Positions 29,001 through 56,775 of a stretch of 64,000 nucleotides of DNA are shown here, one piece after another. This DNA comes from Ciona savignyi (taxonomy: Eukaryota > Chordata > Ascidiacea > Phlebobranchia > Cionidae): positions 153,210 to 217,209 of the forward strand of contig CH001337.1 of assembly GCA_000149265.1 (NCBI GenBank). The letters run 5' to 3'. How positions within the stretch are numbered: position 1 is the stretch's first letter; every line of letters begins with the position of its first letter. The position numbers and the translations under genes are program-made. The notes below the pieces were generated by a model. The model was not told where the DNA came from. It saw only the letters and a program-made list of their open reading frames with translations, and did no database searches.

Positions 29001-30318
29001 GTTTAAAATTGCATTTTAACCTATTTTTAACTTTGTTTGCCAGGCTAAGGTTTGACCCATTATAGGTCCGTCGTTGATACCGTTTTTTGTATACAAGTCG
29101 GTAAATGAATCGGTCGCGTTGTTATCAATTCGGCTACACAACTATACTAATCTCAATCTAATCTTTTTTAAACCGAGACGAGTTTCAAACCTATGATTGG
29201 TCGTCACAAAAAAACATTTTATTTATTATAGAAGGCCGTATAAGTATCGGTCGCGTTAATCATTTGGCCACGACCGTACTTAACCTAAATTATTATTTTT
29301 TACCGGAACTAGGATTCGAACCCGTGATGGGCTCGTCTCTAATACCGTTTTTTATATAGCTTGTATACGCATCGATCTTAACCTAAATCTTTTTTTTTAC
29401 CGACCCAAGTTTCGAACCAATTATGGGCTCGTCATCAGGACCGTTTTTGTATAGCAGTCGGTATATATATCGTTTGCGCTAACCATTCGGCCACACGACC
29501 GCACATATAACCTATTTTTTTTTTTTTTTTACCGAGCCAAATTTCGAACCCATAATGTGATCGTTACCCGGACCGTTTTTGTATTGTAGTCGGTATATGT
29601 ATCGGTCGCGTTAACCATTTGGCCACACGACCGTACATATAACCTAAATCTTTTTCAGGTTCTGGTTACCACCACGTTGGGGCGCCATCTTCCGTCGTGG
29701 ATTACAGCTCAAGATTCGCCTCTCAGGCTCCCTCTGGCGGAGGAGTGTCGGTACGAAATTCCATTTGTTTCCTCTTCCTTCCTATATAACAGGATATGAC
29801 GCTCGTGTGGCATGTTTACCAGGGGTGGGAGGGAGTTATAAGTCACGTGACAGCAGCGGGGTTGTCAATGGGGGAAGTACCAAAATACGGAAATATGAAA
29901 GTACCTAATTATTTGTAAGCCAACCGATAACAGTGTTAGGGTAAAAAAAAACTATTGAACTGCCGAATTTGGTACTAATTACCAACCCCCTCCCTTTTAT
30001 GGCAAGTTTCATTACTTTCTGCCATTTCTTATTTTCGTATTTTACTATAAATTGGGGAATTACCACCATTGGCCCACACACATTCGGTAGCAGATGTACA
30101 CACAACCTTGCTTGGACACCCTAACAGTTCGTTTTCTTTAGAAGCAATTCCAAGCGATGTACGACTACTCCGCCGCTGATGACGATGAGGTGACGTTTAG
30201 AGATGGTGACGTCATAGTTAACGCACAATCAATCGACGATGGATGGATGTTCGGAACAGTGCTCCGCACCGGCGCCACAGGCATGCTACCAGCCAACTAC
30301 GTGCAAATGATGGCTTAG
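1..30318 (+). CDS. NEB: Nebulin (C-terminal part, 70 exons, 5' end outside window)
   Basis: Giant actin thin-filament protein of muscle. Each module binds roughly one actin subunit, and seven modules match one tropomyosin-troponin period. I place 70 exons by GT-AG borders and phase; listed per block below. Together they give about 2,765 codons: a partial first module, about 73 modules with the SD-x-x-YK signature, a short linker and a terminal SH3 domain. Modules are mostly 34-37 residues and start with x-Y-K just after an intron. The previous exon ends in S-D, S-E, S-K or S-Q, so the intron falls inside the signature. Most donors read AGTGAC followed by GTAAGT. The C-terminal SH3 after nebulin modules separates nebulin/nebulette/LASP from N-RAP, and the module number excludes nebulette and LASP. 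The start codon and N terminus are not in the window. Missed single-module exons cannot be excluded because they would not break the phase. Confidence 0.95.
545..870 (+). mobile_element. Dispersed repeat D, copy 1 (nebulin intron 2)
   Basis: About 325 bp, closely similar in order and spacing to 49914-50240 in a ZEB intron. Shared words include CAAGTCAGAATCATAGTTC and TTGTTTTATGATATGTTGTA. No coding capacity. The ends (TCGTACACAC... and ...ACACTGTTAAAAAGCATTGC) are not clear inverted repeats, so the class (MITE or SINE) is open. Confidence 0.75.
2352..4118 (+). CDS. NEB: Nebulin exons 8-13: super-repeat 2
   Basis: Exons at 2352-2477, 2648-2752, 2810-2929, 3228-3335, 3388-3498 and 4011-4118, all phase 0. 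Module order is R2 ([11 protein letters not shown]), R3, R4, R5, R6 and R7. R1 of this super-repeat lies in exon 7. The 40-residue R4 module (exon 10) differs at only one residue from exon 4, and R3 and R5 are also nearly identical to exons 3 and 5. R2, R6 and R7 are clearly diverged from their partners. The donor of exon 10 is GTTTTT, weaker than the GTACGT of exon 4. Confidence 0.92.
4540..7417 (+). CDS. NEB: Nebulin exons 14-20: super-repeat 3
   Basis: Exons at 4540-4644, 5021-5131, 5459-5563, 5920-6039, 6699-6806, 7147-7254 and 7310-7417, all phase 0, one module each. This is the cleanest complete seven-module unit: R1 begins [16 protein letters not shown]2 [15 protein letters not shown]3 [16 protein letters not shown]4 is 40 residues, R5 carries [12 protein letters not shown]6 [14 protein letters not shown]7 begins HKDRKAMKE and lacks the usual Tyr. 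Its last intron (7418-7508) consists largely of TGACGTCA repeats. Confidence 0.93.
4828..4925 (+). mobile_element. Degenerate tRNA-like SINE (family A), nebulin intron 14
   Basis: Shows the family A order: GGTTAACTTGACCGATTCATAT, an A-rich stretch, ACGGTCTTGG, a decayed B-box region (TTTAAAACTAG) and CCGGTAAAAAAAC at the end. The A-box head is lost. Confidence 0.5.
6481..6609 (+). repeat. Two-unit tandem repeat in nebulin intron 17
   Basis: Two imperfect units of about 60-70 bp starting CCTACATTCCT and ending ACTAATGTA-TGTATCAT. The second unit has a GGTATTCCT insertion. A partial third start follows (GGCGCCACTATGGACC). The apparent reading frame here is a by-product and not an exon. Confidence 0.6.
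7509..9244 (+). CDS. NEB: Nebulin exons 21-26: super-repeat 4
   Basis: Exons at 7509-7613, 7679-7786, 8000-8104, 8299-8486, 8874-9021 and 9140-9244. Exon 21 is R1 (KEVMDKYN), 22 R2, 23 R3. Exon 24 holds R4 plus most of R5 ([13 protein letters not shown]). Exon 25 holds the end of R5 plus R6 ([12 protein letters not shown]), exon 26 R7. Exon 24 ends in phase 2 at a GTCAGT donor and exon 25 starts with one base to complete the Gly codon. This joins LTDG to YDACIK, matching GYEAATK in the sister modules, and supports this donor over the GTATCC four bases downstream. Confidence 0.92.
9317..11936 (+). CDS. NEB: Nebulin exons 27-33: super-repeat 5
   Basis: Exons at 9317-9421, 9484-9591, 9651-9755, 10283-10396, 10835-10939, 11380-11487 and 11829-11936, all phase 0 with one module each. 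R1 is recognisable as [10 protein letters not shown]4 (exon 30) is again longer than average at 38 residues. R5 to R7 no longer carry the type-specific signatures, so the seven-fold pattern is starting to blur. Exon 30 uses a weak GTGCTT donor. Its 5' intron (9756-10282) and 3' intron (10397-10834) hold no recognisable element beyond a C-rich stretch near 10789. Confidence 0.92.
11997..14869 (+). CDS. NEB: Nebulin exons 34-40: super-repeat 6
   Basis: Exons at 11997-12086, 12364-12489, 12978-13085, 13308-13403, 14068-14196, 14349-14453 and 14660-14869. Exons 34/35 and 37/38 split one module each, a few codons before the closing SE or SD. Read across exons 37-38, the module is 39-40 residues long, as expected for R4. 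Exon 38 continues with [11 protein letters not shown], the R5 signature. Exon 40 carries two modules, the second of which (KIKDQYNLD) restarts as R1. The long ORF entering exon 38 from upstream is SINE sequence, not exon. Confidence 0.9.
13474..13685 (+). mobile_element. MITE family C, diverged short copy (nebulin intron 37)
   Basis: About 212 bp flanked by imperfect terminal inverted repeats: CTATAGGAGGCG at the left and CGCCATATATAG at the right. Internal words GCGCGCAGCCTA and ACCCCCATTGTTACTCA match the copies at 30518 and 31794, but the left internal half is deleted. Confidence 0.75.
13752..14043 (+). mobile_element. tRNA-derived SINE family B, near full length (nebulin intron 37)
   Basis: Head looks like a tRNA gene: A-box-like TGGTCTAACGGTTAAGTGCG and B-box-like GGTTGCAGGTGCGAAAC. 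Then a body with GTTGTGTCCTTGTGCAAGGC, ACACACTGTAATAGCTCC, GATTGCCCGTGTGTTAACCC and a short tail of TATCC units. The tail ends 24 bases before exon 38. Probably one of the composite SINEs described from Ciona, but the name is not assignable without a search. Confidence 0.85.
15300..17361 (+). CDS. NEB: Nebulin exons 41-45: super-repeat 7
   Basis: Exons at 15300-15407, 15486-15590, 15979-16082, 16772-16874 and 17152-17361. Exon 43 (phase 2 end, donor GTTAGA) and exon 44 (one base plus 34 codons) join as ISDSKYHDDYE, which restores the SD-x-KY signature. Reading past that donor reaches a stop at 16105-16107. Exon 45 encodes two modules with no intron between them. The R4-position module ends [14 protein letters not shown], strikingly like [14 protein letters not shown] seven modules later in exons 49/50, so the seven-fold order persists here. 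Confidence 0.88.
17440..17800 (+). repeat. Three-unit tandem repeat (about 130 bp) in nebulin intron 45
   Basis: Units share AATAAAACAAAGAATCA or a variant (near 17500, 17634 and 17762), TCGATGCAC-TTATA and TAACCTTTGTGGGTTAA or variants. Spacing is about 130 bp. No coding capacity. Confidence 0.6.
17837..20419 (+). CDS. NEB: Nebulin exons 46-52: super-repeat 8
   Basis: Exons at 17837-17966, 18349-18440, 18497-18601, 19185-19268, 19322-19447, 20074-20178 and 20327-20419. Exon 46 ends in phase 1 (GACAAAG) and exon 47 begins with CC, giving KDKAEQ across the junction. Exons 49/50 split a module seven codons before its SD, the same place as exon pairs 34/35 and 37/38. Exon 52 is only 31 codons long, four short of a module, so the lattice register to actin may be interrupted or buffered here. 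Confidence 0.88.
19545..19816 (-). mobile_element. tRNA-like SINE family B, reverse (nebulin intron 50)
   Basis: Reverse copy: CAGTGAATGGGAAAACCAAG, ACACGGGCAATCATCA, CTCGCACCCACCGCCGGG and GATATTGCAGTGTGTTATAT at the left, and degraded tRNA-like head at the right. Followed near 19883 by a run of 12 G. Confidence 0.7.
20580..24443 (+). CDS. NEB: Nebulin exons 53-59
   Basis: Exons at 20580-20684, 21365-21472, 21995-22102, 22782-22877, 23296-23403, 23968-24075 and 24336-24443, all phase 0, one module each. Exon 56 encodes a short 32-residue module. The modules keep x-Y-K at the start, the mid-module Pro (TP, RP, MP) and a closing S-x, but position-specific super-repeat signatures can no longer be assigned with confidence. 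The introns are large for this gene and hold a hAT-like MITE (20857-21053) and tRNA-like SINE debris. Confidence 0.9.
20857..21053 (+). mobile_element. hAT-like MITE with 8-bp target-site duplication (nebulin intron 53)
   Basis: 197 bp bounded by CAGTGGTTCTTAAACT at the left and its inverse TTTTAAGAACCACTG at the right, the terminal form typical of hAT transposons. It is flanked by GTCTAGGT (20849-20856) and GTCTAGGC (21054-21061), a 7/8 match of the 8-bp duplication hAT makes. No transposase, so non-autonomous. Confidence 0.88.
22138..22325 (+). mobile_element. tRNA-like SINE family A, one and a half degenerate copies (nebulin intron 55)
   Basis: GTACGGTCGTGTGGTTAAGG and GTTACATATACCGAC, then ACGGTCTTTAC and a B-box-like ATTCGAAACTAAG, followed by a second right half with ACGGCCTTGGCAAG and GGTTCGAAGG. 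Confidence 0.65.
22912..23045 (+). mobile_element. Degenerate SINE family B head (nebulin intron 56)
   Basis: Contains AAGTACGTCGCCTTGCAGTCG, GTAATTTCGAAACTTGTCGC and GATTAATGGGTTCTGCTTAA, matching the tRNA-like head and first body segment of family B. Confidence 0.5.
24887..28151 (+). CDS. NEB: Nebulin exons 60-67: C-terminal single repeats
   Basis: Exons at 24887-24988, 25250-25474 (two modules), 25943-26047, 26439-26543, 26989-27096, 27472-27579, 27648-27749 and 27977-28151. Modules in exons 63-66 resemble each other more than earlier ones. They share DTPELR or ETPETK, a basic stretch and N-x-x-NFS before the intron, like the simple repeats near the C terminus of vertebrate nebulin and in nebulette. 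Exon 65 uses a GTCAGT donor and exon 66 a GTTGTG donor. Exon 67 finishes the last full module (ISSDLSYKG) and continues into a partial one, ending in phase 1 at ERPG. Confidence 0.9.
26858..26967 (+). mobile_element. tRNA-like SINE family A (nebulin intron 63)
   Basis: A-box-like GTGGCCGAATGGTTAACGCG, CGATACATATACTGAATT, AAGGTCTTGGCAACGAGC, decayed B box and CCCGGCTAAGAAAA. Ends about 21 bases before the exon 64 start. Confidence 0.8.
28618..29750 (+). CDS. NEB: Nebulin exons 68-69: linker before SH3
   Basis: Exons at 28618-28809 and 29659-29750. Exon 68 starts in phase 2, completing the Gly of ERPG. It encodes a mixed-charge region with [15 protein letters not shown], reminiscent of the GS-hy-DY motifs found between the repeats and the SH3 in nebulin-family proteins, and ends in phase 1. 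Exon 69 starts GT and supplies a Ser/Gly/Ala-rich stretch ([13 protein letters not shown]) ending in GGGVS. It has no repeat signature and is probably disordered. Intron 28810-29658 is filled with a tandem cluster of reverse-oriented SINEs. Confidence 0.85.
29041..29640 (-). mobile_element. Head-to-tail cluster of five reverse SINE family A copies (nebulin intron 68)
   Basis: Copies at about 29041-29150, 29167-29280, 29297-29381, 29390-29504 and 29527-29637, all in the same reverse orientation. Each shows TTTTACCG, TTCGAACC (B box reversed), GGACCGTTTTTGTAT or a variant, ATGTATCGGTCGCGTTAACC and GGCCACACGACCG. Copies differ by many substitutions, so they are not a recent tandem amplification of one copy. 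The cluster ends 18 bases before exon 69. Confidence 0.8.
30142..30318 (+). CDS. NEB: Nebulin exon 70: C-terminal SH3 domain and stop
   Basis: Single terminal coding exon of 58 codons plus TAG at 30316-30318. It is a complete SH3 fold: MYDYSA (RT-loop ALYDY motif), [11 protein letters not shown] (acidic RT loop and diverging turn), DDGWMFGTV (conserved Trp of the ligand groove), GMLPANYV (3-10 helix motif with Pro and Tyr). The domain ends three residues before the stop, as in nebulin, nebulette and LASP. In vertebrates this domain sits in the Z-disc and binds proline-rich partners. The acceptor is TTTCTTTAG, phase 0. Confidence 0.96.
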   Translation, partial: KQFQAMYDYSAADDDEVTFRDGDVIVNAQSIDDGWMFGTVLRTGATGMLPANYVQMMA

Positions 30319-30375
30319 ATGGTTCATTGGTCGTGTATATACTGTATATAGTGTTCGGGAATGTTGCGTCGTTTG

Positions 30376-30432
30376 AATAAAGTAGTTGAAATGTAAAGCT
30401 TGTTTCGTTGATTTTTTTGACCAAATAATAAA
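30376..30432 (+). terminator. Candidate polyadenylation signals of nebulin
   Basis: AATAAA occurs at 30376-30381, 58 bases after the stop, and again at 30427-30432. Either would give a very short 3' UTR, in keeping with a compact genome. Cleavage sites are not visible from sequence. Confidence 0.6.
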
Positions 30433-30517
30433 GCAGATGCACATGTAGAAAACTAATACATACTGCCATATGTATGTGTATGTTACCATAAATTAAAATG
30501 TTCGATATGGAGAGCTT

Positions 30518-30980
30518 TAGGAGGCGTTCAACTAATTATTTTCCCTATCTCTCCAATGCAAACTGACCTCACAAAAACGACTGTCACTCAAAATCCTGAC
30601 ATAGGAAGTCTTAGATTTTTTCACAATTCAAAATTGAAGCTTGGATCTGCAACCTAAACTCAAAACCCTACAAAATTTTGTTTAAAAATTTTGAGCCCAT
30701 ACCCCTTCGTACATCGGCAACTTTTTTCCAACAAAACAGCTAGCAGATGCACATTCAACACCTTTATTTTACAAAGCACTGCTCCACGATTACAAAACTT
30801 TACAGCTAAACGAGAACACCGGCGCGCAGCCTAGCACATGCTGCTTTCAACAAAACAAACATTGGGGAATCACCACCATTGTTACTCAGCAAAACACTAG
30901 TTTAAAAACAATGACTCATGGAGGGTACCACTCGTCACATCCTGCCGTTCATAGAGGTCTTAATTGGTTATACGCCATCT
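30518..30980 (+). mobile_element. MITE family C, long copy 1
   Basis: About 463 bp starting TAGGAGGCGTTCAACTAATT and ending TAATTGGTTATACGCCATCT. The two ends are imperfect inverted repeats, about 16 of 21 positions. By eye it is identical or nearly so to copy 2 at 31794-32260. Its last bases run into TTGGAAACGG instead of the terminal ATAG of copy 2. Confidence 0.85.
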
Positions 30981-31793
30981 TGGAAACGGTGACCGTTCCA
31001 GTTTGGTTTAAACTGTCCGAACTTACTAGTAGAGGTCATTCTGTGAGACTCCGGTCCAAATTTTAAACCGTTTCGGTTGACTGCTTCGGCTATTACAGGC
31101 CTTCGACTGAAGGGGTGGTCATTCTGTAGATTTCATTTGGCGACAGTGTCACTGGTGATGACTGAAACTCTTCGTACACATTAAAATTCACTGCTTGATG
31201 TTCCACAAGTTTCAGCACATTTTTTCACTGTAATTTGAAAGGTTTAAAGTCCATAACCAGGGTACAAATAGTTGTTTTTGAGTAAAAAAACACACCCAAT
31301 GTCACCTTTGAGCCTCGTGTGACCACATTTTGTCCGCCTCCACTTCTTTCACCAATGTTTGACAATCAAGGATGGTTAGGATTGGTAAGTTTTTATATCT
31401 TCTGTATGCATAAGTGTCCAACAACACATCTAGGCCTCCACACCTGCCCAAAAATTGAAAAATATGAAAAAAAGGTACACATGTGGATACCAAGAGGAGT
31501 ACATTTTTCAGTCCTATATCTCAAATCGGATTAACAGTCTGTATCGAAAGATTGTCTGGTATTTATAAAAGCCATTCGAAGTTAGGTTCTTGAAAAAATA
31601 TCCGAACGACCCTCTACCGGAGTGAAAACAACCAAAAATGAGAAAAAATGACTAATTAATTACTTTGCTAATTAGCATAAGTAATTAAGTGTAAGATTTT
31701 AGACAAACAGTTGACTAGTAACATTTATCCACACTCAAATTTCTATAAATTTGGAGATTTTGGCAAAAAATTCAAAATAGCCCGTTTTTCATT

Positions 31794-32260
31794 TAGGAGG
31801 CGTTCAACTAATTATTTTCCCTATCTCTCCAATGCAAACTGACCTCACAAAAACGACTGTCACTCAAAATCCTGACATAGGAAGTCTTAGATTTTTTCAC
31901 AATTCAAAATTGAAGCTTGGATCTGCAACCTAAACTCAAAACCCTACAAAATTTTGTTTAAAAATTTTGAGCCCATACCCCTTCGTACATCGGCAACTTT
32001 TTTCCAACAAAACAGCTAGCAGATGCACATTCAACACCTTTATTTTACAAAGCACTGCTCCACGATTACAAAACTTTACAGCTAAACGAGAACACCGGCG
32101 CGCAGCCTAGCACATGCTGCTTTCAACAAAACAAACATTGGGGAATCACCACCATTGTTACTCAGCAAAACACTAGTTTAAAAACAATGACTCATGGAGG
32201 GTACCACTCGTCACATCCTGCCGTTCATAGAGGTCTTAATTGGTTATACGCCATCTATAG
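31794..32260 (+). mobile_element. MITE family C, long copy 2
   Basis: Same element as at 30518, with an intact right end CGCCATCTATAG. The two copies are in direct orientation, 813 bp apart. No coding capacity. Confidence 0.85.
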
Positions 32261-32410
32261 GGGCGCATAACCAATTCTCCCTATCTCTCCAATGCAAACT
32301 GACCTCACAAAAAGTGCTATCACTTAAAATCATTTCAAATAAAGTCTTACATTTTTTAACAATTTAAAATTGAAGCTTAGATCTGCAACCCAAAACAAAA
32401 AATATAAATA
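32258..32410 (+). mobile_element. MITE family C, third, 5' partial copy
   Basis: Starts TAGGGGCGCATAACCAATT and continues with TCCAATGCAAACTGACCTCA and AAATTGAAGCTTAGATCTGC as in copies 1 and 2, but is clearly diverged and stops after the first third. It abuts or overlaps the right end of copy 2. Confidence 0.7.
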
Positions 32411-32489
32411 TTACAGTTGATGCCGGACTTAGTAAGACCGTAGATGAATCCAATCCTTACACGGTGTGCTAACCCGTGATATTAGAAAA

Positions 32490-32700
32490 TCGAAGAGCTT
32501 AGCGCGTTACTGCGTCAGCTGTCCGCCAAAGTGTTATAGGTTCAACACTGGAGGCTAAATGACTCTTTCCTTATGAAAAGCATTTAGCTGAAATTGCCTG
32601 AAGCAAGTGGATTAATGGGTATTAAAATGAAGGAATGTGTGAATCATACAAAACACACTGCAATGGCTCCGGTAACCCGACAGTGGGCGCGAGGCAGGAA
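32490..32700 (+). mobile_element. tRNA-like SINE family B, partial
   Basis: Body segment AATTGCCTGAAGCAAGTGG, GATTAATGGGTATT, ACACACTGCAATGGCTCCGG and CGACAGTGGGCGCGAGG is well kept. The head is decayed and the right end is lost. Confidence 0.65.
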
Positions 32701-33084
32701 AGATGTGAGAACAAACTATTCTCGAGATAATCTGGCGGTCTTAAGATTTTTTAAATGCTCTGATAAACATCCTATGCCATTATACTGCGGTCAAATGAAT
32801 TAACTAAAAACTAAACTAAGATCAACGCCTACGATCTGTAGAATAATTCGCCTATTTTTCATCCGGCAGCTGGCGCTCGCGAGTAAAACCAGAATTTGCA
32901 TGATTCCGTTTCATTCTCTCGCTCCTATTCTCTTCCGTGTGTCAGGATGTCTTCGGTACCTGGCCTGGTACATTCCGTGAAACAGTTTGCCTCCCATAAA
33001 TGGACGTAGCCAATTGCACGATCGTGGTACCTATCTTTCATCAGGAGACCTTTCAAGCGTCGAAAGATATTACAAGGCGTTGAA

Positions 33085-55358
<22,274 letters not shown>

Positions 55359-56657
55359 ACGCCACGTCACATTAAAAGGATCAGCTTCCTTTCTTCACAT
55401 TCCAGTCGCCGCCGATCTCTCATAAAGCGCTTTATGACGATTATTTGCTTTTTATTACGTCACCATTATGATTCACACCGCCTTTTGTTATCCCATTGTT
55501 ACGTTACGATCCCCGCGCTGTACAGTTTGTTATCGTGCTGCCTAATTTCTTCACTGTCTATTTCATCGCCGTTTGCGTCATCGCGTACTACGTCATCAGT
55601 TACTACGTCATCTTCATATTTTGAGCCTTCTTCAAACGCGCGTCATCAAAGTGCCTATTTGCGTCGGGGATTTCCCTCATTGTTGCATGTCCTCACACCG
55701 TTTCGTGTATTTGCATGAAAACTTCGGATTGTTGTCGTTTTTGCACGCCACCATGCGGATAGAGATACGTTGCAAATCTATTACGCAGAACCCCCTTTGT
55801 TGCAATAATTTATATTTTTCTGTCACAGCATTCCGCGAAATGCCTACTAATCACAAACTAATTTTCAATAATTTTCCTTTTTTGTAGATATTTAAAATTT
55901 GGAAGTGAATTTTGGTGCTGACTCGCAAAAATGTGACACTTTTTGTAAATATATTTCAAGGGCCAAGATTTATATTTCGTACCAGAACTCGCATATTAAC
56001 GCACAATAAAAAGAACTAACAGAACTGGTCTGATTACAGTTTCTACAATAATCAAAATACTGGATGACTAATTCCTTCCCAATAGAGCTAACAATTTTCA
56101 TAATAATAACGAATTCATACAAAAACGATACTTAAATCTTGATTATCAACCTGTTAATACAAAGACTTCTGTTCGATATTGCAAAGGAATTACTCATATT
56201 TGTATCACCTGTAGGTAAAAGTGGTGAGTAACTCGCGTCATTGATTCAGTTGTTCAGATGAATGCGGAAATGCTTAAGTTTGAATGCGTACGCTTCTAAC
56301 CGAGCAAAGCAGTTTATAAATAATATGGAATAATTAGTTGTAGAAGGGGGAAACGACTGTTAAGTTAATTTTTGCCAGTTATACCTGTGAATATGTGTAT
56401 ATTTGACCGAGCAATAGGCAGTTTAGAAATAAAACGAAATACTCAGTTTTAGCAGATTACACAAATATTTAAGTTACATTTGCCATGTACATCTGTATAT
56501 AAATTTAAATATTTGATTATTAAGTTAGTTTTGTGAGTTATGTCTATATATATGTGTATATTTAATTTTTAAAGAAAATGTTGTAAGTTAGATATGTAAA
56601 TATGTGTATATATGACTTGTGATTGTATACACGCCAAAATAAAGTTAGCGCAATAAA
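55359..56657 (+). other. ZEB 3' UTR and intergenic spacer
   Basis: About 1.3 kb after the ZEB stop, AT-rich, with AATAAA at 56005-56010, 56638-56643 and 56652-56657. The last two would give a 3' UTR of about 1.3 kb. Long frames here (for example 55434-55887) show no codon or domain signal. From 56220 on there are repeated GTGTATATTT-type words. I see no other gene here. Confidence 0.5.
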
Positions 56658-56775
56658 AACATTAGTTCGACAATGTATTTCCTAATCTAAGGGTTGTTAT
56701 TGTTTTAGCTCTAATATTGTGATTCACAGTAGTGTATAGTGTTTCTTGTCTGAACGAATCTATCAGTGTAAAAAG

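Larger units (their letters stand above)
30319..33084. other. Nebulin-ZEB intergenic spacer
   Basis: 2.8 kb between the nebulin stop and the inferred ZEB start. Apart from the family C repeats and a family B SINE, the segment 30981-31793 is single-copy within the window and has no ORF with coding character. The ZEB promoter and 5' UTR must lie in the last part of it. I see no convincing TATA box. Confidence 0.5.
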
